A stretch of DNA of 15,322 nt from Novosphingobium sp. (GTDB lineage: Bacteria; Pseudomonadota; Alphaproteobacteria; Sphingomonadales; Sphingomonadaceae), in NCBI GenBank assembly GCA_028697875.1, contig JAQVEQ010000029.1:1-15322 (forward strand). The letters run 5' to 3'. The notes under the pieces were generated by a model. It saw nothing but the letters and a program-made list of their open reading frames with translations. It did no database searches and was not told the origin of the DNA. Positions 1 to 6,174 of this stretch are shown one piece after another. Numbering within the stretch: the first letter of the stretch is position 1; each line of letters starts with the position of its first letter. Position numbers and translations under genes: made by a program.

Positions 1-205
1 CCTGGTCCTCGTGATAGGCCGGAACGGCGATCGCCGCGGTCATGCGCTTGCCGGTGATCTCGACCACGTCGCCTTCGGTCACGCCCAGGGCGGCAAAGGC
101 GGATTTCGGCATGCGGGCGATGCCTTGGCCGCTTTCTTCCTGCCGCGCGGCGGCGACCTGCAACCTGACCGACTTGTCCTTCACTGCGGCTTCCGCATCC
201 GTCAT
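1..205 (-). CDS. CDC48/VCP-like AAA family ATPase, N-terminal fragment (cut by window edge)
   Basis: Only the first 68 codons are inside the window; the gene continues past base 1. The protein starts MTDAEAAVKDKSVRLQVAAA and continues with GQGIARMPKSAFAALGVTEG and DVVEITGKRMTAAIAVPAYH. This is the pattern of the double-psi beta-barrel N-domain of CDC48/VAT/p97-type AAA ATPases, where GxGIARxP and GDxVEIxGKR are typical. Such proteins are hexameric ATP-driven unfoldases carrying two AAA modules, which would lie outside the window. The start ATG at 205-203 has a GGGAG ribosome-binding site about 7 nt upstream, after a GAGAGG stretch. No gene lies directly upstream on this strand, so it probably has its own promoter in 206-340. 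The family call rests on the N-domain alone; a shorter protein with only this domain cannot be excluded. Confidence 0.72.
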   Translation of the reverse strand, partial: MTDAEAAVKDKSVRLQVAAARQEESGQGIARMPKSAFAALGVTEGDVVEITGKRMTAAIAVPAYHEDQ

Positions 206-344
206 GCGCGCACTCCCTACCTCTCACCGGAATTCCGGCTCTTGGGCAAAGCTAGGTACGCCGATGACGGAATGCAAACGGACAACGCGACGAGACACCG
301 CGCGCAGGCGGGATTGTGCCTTGCAGCAGAGGGGGCGAATGGGC

Positions 345-376
345 AAAAAAAGGGCCCGGTCGTTGCCGACCGGGCC
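345..376 (-). terminator. Rho-independent terminator, minus strand
   Basis: A perfect 10-bp stem (353-362 with 367-376, GGCCCGGTCG on the plus strand) has a 4-nt loop and, on the minus strand, is followed by C and then seven T (351-345). This is a textbook intrinsic terminator for leftward transcription, 140 bp upstream of the AAA ATPase start. No minus-strand protein gene precedes it, which is the main reason to propose a small RNA here. Confidence 0.8.
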
Positions 377-479
377 GTGGAAGTTTTGGGAGAGGATGCC
401 TGAAAGGCAGTGTCGTTATGATCCCGGTCCGGCTTTTTCGCAAGTGCGAAAACCTCACCGGATATTGCAAAACTTGCAA
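345..479 (-). ncRNA. Candidate structured small RNA with intrinsic terminator and an anti-Shine-Dalgarno segment
   Basis: Read on the minus strand, four hairpins follow one another. First is TTGCAA-GTT-TTGCAA (479-465). Second is a two-part stem with outer arms CCGGA/TCCGG on the plus strand (458-462 with 428-432) and an 8-bp inner stem TTTTCGCA/TGCGAAAA (435-442 with 445-452). Third is TGCCT-TTC-AGGCA (409-397). Fourth is a 10-bp GC stem followed by seven T (376-345). Between the third hairpin and the terminator is an apparently unpaired UCCUCUCCC (396-388), complementary to GGGAGAGGA-type ribosome-binding sites. No protein gene lies upstream on this strand for the terminator to serve. A weak -10-like TAAAAT lies near 505-510, so the 5' end is unknown. 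I recognise no named RNA family; rhizobial RNAs with CCUCCUCCC loops are only a loose analogy. Confidence 0.5.
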
Positions 480-534
480 CCACGGCATTTTTATTGATTT
501 TAATAGGTTTTCTTTCGGAAACAGCGCGATTTCT

Positions 535-543
535 TGCACTGCA
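535..543. promoter_or_regulatory. TGC-N3-GCA inverted repeat (PhaR-like site, distal)
   Basis: The sequence TTGCACTGCAA (534-544) is a perfect inverted repeat around one C and fits TGC-N3-GCA. PhaR, the alphaproteobacterial polyhydroxyalkanoate regulator, is known to bind TGC-rich sites of the form CTGC-N3-GCAG. Assignment to PhaR is an inference from this pattern and from the downstream acetoacetyl-CoA gene. Confidence 0.35.
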
Positions 544-639
544 ATCGTTCAATCGCGAATGCCAGCCCGAGGAATTGCTGCACCGCACAAACTCACGCCC
601 GTGTCGCGGCAGGCTGGACAGGCCCCGCGCGCGCGCAGG

Positions 640-667
640 ATGACAGCGCGAATACAAGCCGTTATGT
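640..667 (+). promoter_or_regulatory. Possible scoA promoter
   Basis: ATGACA (640-645) matches the -35 consensus TTGACA in five of six bases. A weak -10, TTATGT (662-667), follows after 16 nt. Transcription would start near 674, leaving a leader of about 33 nt before the scoA ATG. The -10 is poor, so this is tentative. The proposed -10 touches the TGC-N3-GCA site at 667-675. Confidence 0.3.
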
Positions 668-675
668 GCATTGCA
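667..675. promoter_or_regulatory. TGC-N3-GCA inverted repeat (PhaR-like site, promoter-proximal)
   Basis: TGCATTGCA (667-675) is a second TGC-N3-GCA motif, 132 bp from the first and 31 bp before the scoA start codon. It overlaps the proposed -10 region, as a repressor site would. The match is to the core only. Confidence 0.35.
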
Positions 676-706
676 ACATCATGGCCATTCCACCGGAAAG
701 GATTCG

Positions 707-1414
707 ATGAACAAGCTTTATCCCAGCGCGGCAGCGGCCCTGGACGGGTTGCTGAAGGACGGCATGCTGATTGCCGCGGGCGGTTTCGGCCTGTGCGGTA
801 TTCCCGAACGCCTGCTCGACGCGGTTCGCGACAGCGGGGTCAAGGACCTGACCTTCGCTTCCAACAATGCCGGCATCGACAACGAAGGCATCGGCAAGCT
901 GCTGCGCACCAGGCAAGTCCGGAAGATGATCGCCAGCTACGTGGGCGAGAACAAGGAATTCGAACGCCAGTTCCTCGCCGGGGAACTGGAAGTGGAATTC
1001 AGCCCCCAGGGCACCCTGGCCGAACGCATGCGCGCCGGCGGCGCGGGCATTCCCGGCTTCTACACCAGGACCGGCGTCGGCACCCAGGTCGCCGAGGGCA
1101 AGGAAGTGAAAGTCTTCGACGGCGAGGACTATATCCTCGAACGCGGGATCTTCGCCGACCTCTCGCTGGTCAAGGCGTGGAAGGCGGACGAGACCGGCAA
1201 TCTCGTGTTCCGCAAGACGGCGCGCAACTTCAACCTGCCGGCCGCCACGTGCGGCAAGGTCTGCGTGGTCGAAGTGGAAGAGATCGTACCCAAGGGATCG
1301 CTCGATCCCGACTGCATCCACCTGCCGGGCGTCTACGTCCAGCGCATGATCGTGGGGGCGCCCTACGACAAGAAAATCGAATTCGTCACGACCCGCAAGA
1401 GGGAGGCCGCCTGA
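707..1414 (+). CDS. scoA: Succinyl-CoA:3-ketoacid (acetoacetate) CoA-transferase subunit A
   Basis: This is the alpha subunit of the class I CoA-transferase that moves CoA from succinyl-CoA to acetoacetate, feeding ketone bodies or released PHB units into central metabolism. It has 235 residues, normal for the family. The CoA-binding signature GGFGLCGIPE is at residues 25-34, followed by the conserved SNNAG and GIPGFYTRTGVGT segments. The start ATG at 707 was chosen over an in-frame TTG at 671 because AAAGGA lies 6 nt upstream of 707 and the protein then begins MNKLYPSAAAALDGLLKDGM, as in relatives. The stop overlaps the scoB start by one base (TGATG), indicating translational coupling in a two-subunit enzyme. 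The two TGC-N3-GCA sites upstream suggest control linked to PHA metabolism. Confidence 0.93.
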   Translation: MNKLYPSAAAALDGLLKDGMLIAAGGFGLCGIPERLLDAVRDSGVKDLTFASNNAGIDNEGIGKLLRTRQVRKMIASYVGENKEFERQFLAGELEVEFSPQGTLAERMRAGGAGIPGFYTRTGVGTQVAEGKEVKVFDGEDYILERGIFADLSLVKAWKADETGNLVFRKTARNFNLPAATCGKVCVVEVEEIVPKGSLDPDCIHLPGVYVQRMIVGAPYDKKIEFVTTRKREAA

Positions 1415-2073
1415 TGACCATTCACGACCACCTCGCCAAGGGCTGGACCCGCGACCAGATGGCCGCCCGCGCGGCGCGCGAACTGCAGGACGGTTTCTAC
1501 GTCAACCTCGGCATCGGCATCCCGACGCTGGTGGCCAATCACGTGCCGGAAGGCATCGAGGTCACCTTGCAGTCGGAGAACGGCATGCTCGGCATCGGCC
1601 CCTTCCCCTACGAAGGCGAGGAGGACGCCGACCTCATCAACGCCGGCAAGCAGACGATCAGCGAACTGCCCCACTCGGCCTATTTCGACAGCGCGGCCAG
1701 CTTCGCCATGATCCGCGGCGGGCATATCGACCTGACCGTGCTGGGGGCGATGGAAGTGGCCGAGAACGGCGACATCGCCAACTGGATGATCCCGGGCAAG
1801 ATGATCAAGGGCATGGGCGGGGCGATGGACCTTGTCGCCGGGGTCAAGAAGATCATCGTGGTGATGGAGCACGTCTCCAAGAACGGCGATCCCAAGTTCA
1901 TCCCGGCCTGCACCCTGCCGCTGACCGGCCGCAACGTGGTCGACATGATCGTCACCGACCTCGCCGTGTTCCAGCGGCCCGATCACAACGCGCCGTTCAA
2001 ACTGATCGAGCTTGCACCGGGCGTCACGAAAGAGGACATAAGGCAAAAGACCACGGCCCAATATATCGAATAG
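1414..2073 (+). CDS. scoB: Succinyl-CoA:3-ketoacid (acetoacetate) CoA-transferase subunit B
   Basis: This is the beta subunit of the same class I CoA-transferase, 219 residues long and carrying the catalytic glutamate. In the motif SENGMLGIGP, Glu55 is the residue expected to form the glutamyl-CoA thioester. NLGIGIPTLV near residue 31 and GGHIDLTVLGAMEV further on are family hallmarks. The start ATG at 1414 shares its first base with the scoA stop, and GGGAGG (1401-1406) lies 7 nt upstream. The frame stays open far upstream, through scoA and the intergenic region, but that part translates to Arg/Pro-rich nonsense and is not coding. No truncation is seen. Confidence 0.94.
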   Translation: MTIHDHLAKGWTRDQMAARAARELQDGFYVNLGIGIPTLVANHVPEGIEVTLQSENGMLGIGPFPYEGEEDADLINAGKQTISELPHSAYFDSAASFAMIRGGHIDLTVLGAMEVAENGDIANWMIPGKMIKGMGGAMDLVAGVKKIIVVMEHVSKNGDPKFIPACTLPLTGRNVVDMIVTDLAVFQRPDHNAPFKLIELAPGVTKEDIRQKTTAQYIE

Positions 2074-2116
2074 GAGCAGGAAGGGCCGCCACAAGACAAT
2101 CGGGAGAGAGAAAAAT

Positions 2117-2665
2117 ATGGCCGCCGACATTTCCGCAATCCCGCTGACCCGCCTCGACGGGAGCGCGGACAGCCTCGCCAACCATGCAGGCAACGTCCTG
2201 CTGGTGGTGAACGTCGCCTCGCAATGCGGGCTGACGCCACAGTACGAAGGGCTGGAAAAGCTCTACAACCGCTACAAAGGCAAGCATTTCGAAGTGCTGG
2301 GCTTCCCGGCAAACGATTTCGGCGCGCAGGAGCCCGGCTCGAACGAGGAAATCGCCCAGTTCTGCTCGGCCAATTACGGCGTCACGTTCCCCATGTTCAG
2401 CAAGGCCGACGTGACGGGCGCGGCCAAGCAACCGCTCTACGCCGCGCTGACCAAGGCCATGCCCGACAAGGAAGGCGATGCCGAAAGCTTTCGCGAACGG
2501 CTGCGCGGCTACGGCATGACGCCGACCACGGATCCCGAAGTGCTGTGGAACTTCGAAAAGTTCCTCATCGCCAGGGACGGCACGGTCGCGGCGCGCTTCG
2601 CCCCCACCATCGCGCCGGACGACCCGGCGCTGGTCGCCGCGATCGAGACCGAACTCACCAAGTGA
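2117..2665 (+). CDS. Glutathione peroxidase family protein (probably thioredoxin-type peroxidase)
   Basis: This 182-residue thiol peroxidase of the Gpx family reduces hydrogen and organic peroxides. The peroxidatic Cys37 lies in NVASQCGLTPQYEGLEKLY, and the Trp/Asn pair of the active site is in LWNFEKFL (W144, N145). A second cysteine, Cys83 in AQFCSANYGVTFP, is where thioredoxin-dependent Gpx enzymes carry the resolving cysteine, so the physiological reductant may be thioredoxin. The motif FPANDFGAQEPG has Asp where the classical FPxNQFG has the tetrad Gln. An insertion of about 17 residues (around 117-140, with GYGMTP) precedes WNF; I remember both traits from other alphaproteobacterial members. 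GGGAGAG (2102-2108) stands 8 nt before the ATG. It lies 43 nt after scoB and is probably co-transcribed. Confidence 0.9.
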   Translation: MAADISAIPLTRLDGSADSLANHAGNVLLVVNVASQCGLTPQYEGLEKLYNRYKGKHFEVLGFPANDFGAQEPGSNEEIAQFCSANYGVTFPMFSKADVTGAAKQPLYAALTKAMPDKEGDAESFRERLRGYGMTPTTDPEVLWNFEKFLIARDGTVAARFAPTIAPDDPALVAAIETELTK

Positions 2666-2688
2666 CCGCAAGCGGGAAACCGGCGGAC

Positions 2689-3135
2689 ATGCCCGGCACC
2701 GTGCTGCTCGGGCATGTCGCCAGCCTCTTTCCCGGTGCCGCGCCGATCGACAACGGCAGCGCCGATTCGGCACCTGCGGAAAAAGGCGCCTACGTCCTGC
2801 TGATGCATTTCGGCACGCCCCCCGTCTTTGCCCACAAGCGCGCCACCGTCACGCTTGCGCGCGGCTGGTATGCCTATTCGGGCAGCGCCTATGGCCCCGG
2901 CGGCATGCGCGCGCGGCTGCGCCGCCATTTCCGGCGCGAGAAGAAGCCGCACTGGCATGTCGACCGTCTGACGGTCCTGGCGCAACCGCTCCATGCCCTG
3001 ACGCTGGCAGGCGGTTCGGAATGCACGATCGCAGGGCGGCTTGCCGCAGCGGGCGGGTTCGAACCGGCACTGCCGGGCTTCGGCAGCAGCGATTGCGCCG
3101 CTTGCCCGTCCCACCTGCTGAAATGGCGGGGCTGA
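2689..3135 (+). CDS. DUF123 / GIY-YIG-like domain protein
   Basis: A 148-residue protein with the DUF123 pattern. GAYVLLMHF begins the domain, followed by GWYAYSGSAYGPGGMRARLR, the basic block RRHFRREKKP, then HWHVDRL, SECTIA and finally GFGSSDCAACPSHLLKW. DUF123 is related to the GIY-YIG nuclease fold and is sometimes fused to endonuclease III in archaea; its biochemical role is not established. Two starts are possible. GTG at 2662 overlaps the Gpx stop but lacks a ribosome-binding site. ATG at 2689 has GGGAAA about 10 nt upstream and leaves a shorter unconserved N-terminus; I chose the ATG with moderate certainty. It follows the peroxidase by 23 nt and converges on metK. Confidence 0.78.
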   Translation: MPGTVLLGHVASLFPGAAPIDNGSADSAPAEKGAYVLLMHFGTPPVFAHKRATVTLARGWYAYSGSAYGPGGMRARLRRHFRREKKPHWHVDRLTVLAQPLHALTLAGGSECTIAGRLAAAGGFEPALPGFGSSDCAACPSHLLKWRG

Positions 3136-3142
3136 GCCCGCC
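3125..3142. terminator. Hairpin between convergent DUF123 and metK genes (possible terminator)
   Basis: GGCGGG (3125-3130) pairs with CCCGCC (3137-3142) around a 6-nt loop, and the TGA of the DUF123 gene lies in the loop. It is the only strong hairpin in the 24-bp space between the convergent genes. There is no T run on either side, so termination efficiency is uncertain. Confidence 0.4.
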
Positions 3143-3159
3143 ACCCTATACCCGGACGA

Positions 3160-4410
3160 TCAGCCGAGCGCGGCCTTGAGATCGTCCACCAGGTCGGTCC
3201 GCTCCCACGGGAAGAAATCGCCTTCCGCCTTGCGGCCGAAATGGCCGTAGGCCGCGGTCGTGCGGTAGATCGGCTTGTTGAGGCCGAGCCCTTCGCGAAT
3301 GCCGCGCGGCGTCAGGCCGCCGAGCCGGGCCTTGGCCACATCCGCCACCGCCCGTTCCAGCTTGTCGTCGGCAACCGTGCCGGTCCCGTGGGTATCGACA
3401 TAGAGCGACAGCGGCTCCGACACGCCGATCGCATAAGCGACCTGGATCGTGCAGCGCTTGGCCAGGCCCGCCGCGACGATATTCTTGGCTAGGTAGCGCG
3501 TGACATAGGCGGCCGAGCGGTCGACCTTGGTCGGGTCCTTGCCCGAAAAGGCGCCGCCGCCGTGGGGCGAGGCCCCGCCATAGGTGTCGACGATGATCTT
3601 GCGGCCGGTCAGCCCCGCATCGCCGTCCGGCCCGCCGATCACGAAGCTGCCGGTGGGATTGATGTGATAGACCGTCTCGTCCGAGAGCAGTTCGGCGGGC
3701 AGCACATCGGCGATCACGCTTTTCACGTAGGCTTCGAGCACCGCGTAGAGTTCGGGATTGGCATCGTCGCCCTTGATGCAATAGCCGGGCTTGTGCTGGG
3801 TCGAGACGACGATCGCGGTGGCCGCGACCGGCTTTCCGTCATGGAAACGCAGCGTCACCTGGCTCTTGGCGTCGGGTTCGAGGAACGGCGCCACGCCCGA
3901 CTTGCGGTCGGCGGCCATGCGCTGGAGGATCTTGTGGCTGTAATCGAGCGTCGCCGGCATCAGGTCGGGCGTCTCGTCGCAGGCGAAGCCGAACATGATG
4001 CCCTGGTCGCCCGCGCCTTCGTCCTTGTTCCCGCTGGCATCGACGCCCTGCGCGATATGGGCGGACTGGCCGTGAAGGTGGTTGGCGAAATCGAGTTCGG
4101 CCCAGTGGAAACCTTCCTGCTCGTAGCCGATCTCGCGCACCACGCCGCGCACCACTTCCTCGATCTCGTCGCGCGCGCCCGGCGCCCAGCCGTGATGTTC
4201 GGGCCAGCGTTCGAGATCGTAGATCGGCTTGCAGCGGATTTCGCCCGCCAGCACCACCCGGTTGGTCGTGGTCAGCGTCTCGCACGCGATGCGCGATTCG
4301 TTGTCCTTGCTGAGCATGAGGTCGACGATCGCATCGGAAATCTGGTCGGAAACCTTGTCCGGATGGCCTTCGGAAACGCTTTCGGAGGTAAACAGGTAAT
4401 TGGCGCGCAT
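3160..4410 (-). CDS. metK: S-adenosylmethionine synthase
   Basis: MetK makes S-adenosylmethionine from ATP and methionine and works as a cytosolic tetramer. The 416-residue product has the ATP-binding GHPDK (15-19) in SESVSEGHPDKVSDQISDA, the signature GAGDQGIMFG (132-141) and the phosphate-binding GGGAFSGKDPTKVDRS (284-299). It is about 30 residues longer than the E. coli enzyme, which I read as internal loop insertions. The start ATG at 4410 was preferred to an in-frame TTG at 4431 because that TTG lies at the front of the ribosome-binding site GGGGAAGGA, which ends 10 nt before the ATG. It lies 50 nt after lnt, and no room exists for a SAM riboswitch. It supplies the methyl donor used by PrmC, encoded three genes upstream. 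Confidence 0.96.
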   Translation of the reverse strand: MRANYLFTSESVSEGHPDKVSDQISDAIVDLMLSKDNESRIACETLTTTNRVVLAGEIRCKPIYDLERWPEHHGWAPGARDEIEEVVRGVVREIGYEQEGFHWAELDFANHLHGQSAHIAQGVDASGNKDEGAGDQGIMFGFACDETPDLMPATLDYSHKILQRMAADRKSGVAPFLEPDAKSQVTLRFHDGKPVAATAIVVSTQHKPGYCIKGDDANPELYAVLEAYVKSVIADVLPAELLSDETVYHINPTGSFVIGGPDGDAGLTGRKIIVDTYGGASPHGGGAFSGKDPTKVDRSAAYVTRYLAKNIVAAGLAKRCTIQVAYAIGVSEPLSLYVDTHGTGTVADDKLERAVADVAKARLGGLTPRGIREGLGLNKPIYRTTAAYGHFGRKAEGDFFPWERTDLVDDLKAALG

Positions 4411-4460
4411 GCGGCGTCGGTCCTTCCCCAAATCCTGGGATGAAATCTGGTTCGCGCGGT

Positions 4461-6062
4461 CTAGCCGCGCCCCCGGCGTCTGGCAACCAGCGCGATGGCC
4501 AGCAGCACGACCGCCCAGCCGAGCGGCAGCATATTGCCCAGCCGGGCGAACGGTGTCGGCGGCAAGGCTGCGGGGACATGGGTGTCGATCCGCTCCGCGC
4601 GGTGAATCGGGACAAACTGGCGCACGATCCCGTACGAATCGATCACCGCGCTGATCCCGGTGGTGGTGGCGCGCAGAACCGGCAGGCCTTCCTCGATCGC
4701 GCGCAGCCGGGCCTGGGCAAGGTGCTGCGGCGGCCCCCAGCTACCGAACCAGCCGTCGTTGGAAGGGTTGAAGATATAGCCGGGCCGGTGTTCCGGATCA
4801 GTCACTTCGCCGGAGAAGGTAATTTCGTAGCAGATCTGGATCCCGGCCTGGCCCCACGGCCCGAGATCGAGCGTGCGCGGCCCCGGACCCGGCCAGAAAT
4901 CGATCGATCCGGCCACGAGACGCGAGGCGCCGAGCGGTTCGAGCAGCCAGCGCAGCGCGAGATATTCGCCGAACGGCACCAGGTGCGCCTTGGCGTAACC
5001 GGCGCGAATCTGGCCGGTGCTGTCGATCGCGGTCACGACATTGCGCGCGCCGACCGCGCGCGCGCCCGCGATTTCGAGATCGACCGTGCCGGTCATCAGC
5101 AGGCTGCCGGGCCCGATCACCCGGCCGATCCGCGCCCGGGCATAGGCCGGGTCGCCCCCGGCGGTCATCTCGTTGTAGTACGCCTGCGGATAACCGTCGC
5201 GCAGATAGTCGGGCACGCCGGATTCGGGCCACAGGACCAGCCGCCGCTCACCCGGCCGTTCCGGCAGGCTCAAGCCCGCGATTCGCGCGAACTGCTCCTC
5301 GAACCGGGCGGGGTCGTTGAGCTCTTCCTGCCGGACATCGGGCTGCACCAGCGTCAGGGCCAGATCGCTGGGCCGTTCGGCAGGGGCCGGCAGCAGGAAC
5401 TGGACGGCCGCCAAGGCCCCGGCGGCAATCCCCAGCGGCACCAGCCGCCGCCGCGCGGCCAGAAGCGCGCCGCCCGCCGCGATCAGGGCCGCAAGGCCGG
5501 ACAGGGCATAAGTCCCCAGCCACGGCGCGAGCGCCGCGAGCCCCTGCGAATGGAAGCCCCCGAGCAGGACCACGCCGAGCGGGTCCCAGGCATAGCCGGT
5601 GAAGACCCAGCCGCGCAGCCATTCGGCGACGATCCAGCAACCGGCGAACGCGAACGCCAACGGCCAGCTCGCCCCCTGGCTGGTCCCACGGCCCATCCCA
5701 TAGCCCACCAGCGCCCGGGCGCCGCCCGCCGCAAGCGCCGGATAGACGGCAAGGTAAAGCGACAGCAGCGGCACCGCGATCCAGCCGAGCAACGGCGACA
5801 TCTGGGCCTGATAGGTGAAGGCCGTGGCGATCCAGTTGTTGGCGACAGTGAAATGGGTCCAGCCGAACAGCCAGCCGATGACCAGCGCGTCGCGGACCGA
5901 ACCCGTGCGCGCGACAAGGAGGAACAGCGCGCCGACGCAAATCAGCGTCAGCGGCCAGAGCGCGAGGGGCTGGAAACCCGCCGCCGACATGGCGCCAAGC
6001 AGCAGGGCCAACCGGCGCGGGTGGCGTGCAAGTCGTTCGAGGAGAAGGCTGGCCGCACCCAT
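4461..6062 (-). CDS. lnt: Apolipoprotein N-acyltransferase
   Basis: Lnt adds the third acyl chain to the N-terminal Cys of lipoproteins in the inner membrane. The N-terminal ~225 residues are strongly hydrophobic, with several predicted membrane spans. A nitrilase-like periplasmic domain follows, with the catalytic triad Glu280 (VLWPESGVPDYL), Lys358 (YAKAHLVPFGEYLALR) and Cys411 (GIQICYEITF). A last hydrophobic span (NMLPLGWAVVLLAIALVA) is followed by RRRGRG at the C-terminus. I chose ATG at 6062 (533 residues) because the protein then starts with a short amphipathic segment and a span, as in relatives; a TTG at 6098 is in frame, and neither has a clear Shine-Dalgarno sequence. The gene lies between the DUF4167 gene and metK on the same strand. 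Confidence 0.93.
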   Translation of the reverse strand: MGAASLLLERLARHPRRLALLLGAMSAAGFQPLALWPLTLICVGALFLLVARTGSVRDALVIGWLFGWTHFTVANNWIATAFTYQAQMSPLLGWIAVPLLSLYLAVYPALAAGGARALVGYGMGRGTSQGASWPLAFAFAGCWIVAEWLRGWVFTGYAWDPLGVVLLGGFHSQGLAALAPWLGTYALSGLAALIAAGGALLAARRRLVPLGIAAGALAAVQFLLPAPAERPSDLALTLVQPDVRQEELNDPARFEEQFARIAGLSLPERPGERRLVLWPESGVPDYLRDGYPQAYYNEMTAGGDPAYARARIGRVIGPGSLLMTGTVDLEIAGARAVGARNVVTAIDSTGQIRAGYAKAHLVPFGEYLALRWLLEPLGASRLVAGSIDFWPGPGPRTLDLGPWGQAGIQICYEITFSGEVTDPEHRPGYIFNPSNDGWFGSWGPPQHLAQARLRAIEEGLPVLRATTTGISAVIDSYGIVRQFVPIHRAERIDTHVPAALPPTPFARLGNMLPLGWAVVLLAIALVARRRGRG

Positions 6063-6146
6063 CGCGCGACATGTGCCGCGCGACAGGCCGCAACGCAACC
6101 GGTTAGATGCCGTTTCCGCCGGAGCCTGCCGAAACGCCGGGACCAG

Positions 6147-6166
6147 GCACCGGCTTCACCCGGTGC
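6147..6166 (-). terminator. Intercistronic hairpin downstream of the DUF4167 gene
   Basis: GCACCGG (6147-6153) and CCGGTGC (6160-6166) form a 7-bp stem with a 6-nt loop, 8 bp after the DUF4167 stop codon on the minus strand. There is no T run, so it may be a weak terminator or an mRNA-stabilising hairpin before lnt. Confidence 0.4.
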
Positions 6167-6174
6167 GGCGGCAG

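Larger units (their letters stand above)
206..706. other. Intergenic region between the divergent AAA ATPase and scoA genes
   Basis: About 500 bp with no convincing protein gene: the open frames here are short, rich in Arg, Pro and Ser, and lack good start sites. The base composition is mixed, with an AT-rich patch at about 487-515. It contains a set of hairpins ending in a minus-strand intrinsic terminator (345-479), two TGC-N3-GCA inverted repeats (535-543 and 667-675) and a possible scoA promoter (640-667), each listed separately. The promoter of the AAA ATPase must lie in 206-340, but I could not identify its hexamers. Confidence 0.7.

Noticed and set aside
217..657. Minus-strand open frames of 95-146 codons in the first intergenic region
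   Set aside because: The translations are low-complexity and resemble no protein; the same bases form an intrinsic terminator and hairpins, so an RNA explanation fits better.
316..1413. Long upstream extension of the scoB reading frame
   Set aside because: It runs through intergenic DNA and scoA in another frame and gives Arg/Pro/Gly-rich sequence; the scoB homology starts at 1414 with a good ribosome-binding site.
2662..2688. GTG start for the DUF123 gene overlapping the peroxidase stop
   Set aside because: Possible, but it lacks a ribosome-binding site and only adds unconserved residues; kept as an alternative in the gene entry.
3562..4443. 293-codon plus-strand open frame opposite metK
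   Set aside because: Antisense shadow; all MetK signatures are on the other strand.
4411..4460. SAM or SAH riboswitch before metK
   Set aside because: Only 50 nt separate lnt from metK, too short for a SAM riboswitch, and no pseudoknot-like pairing was seen.
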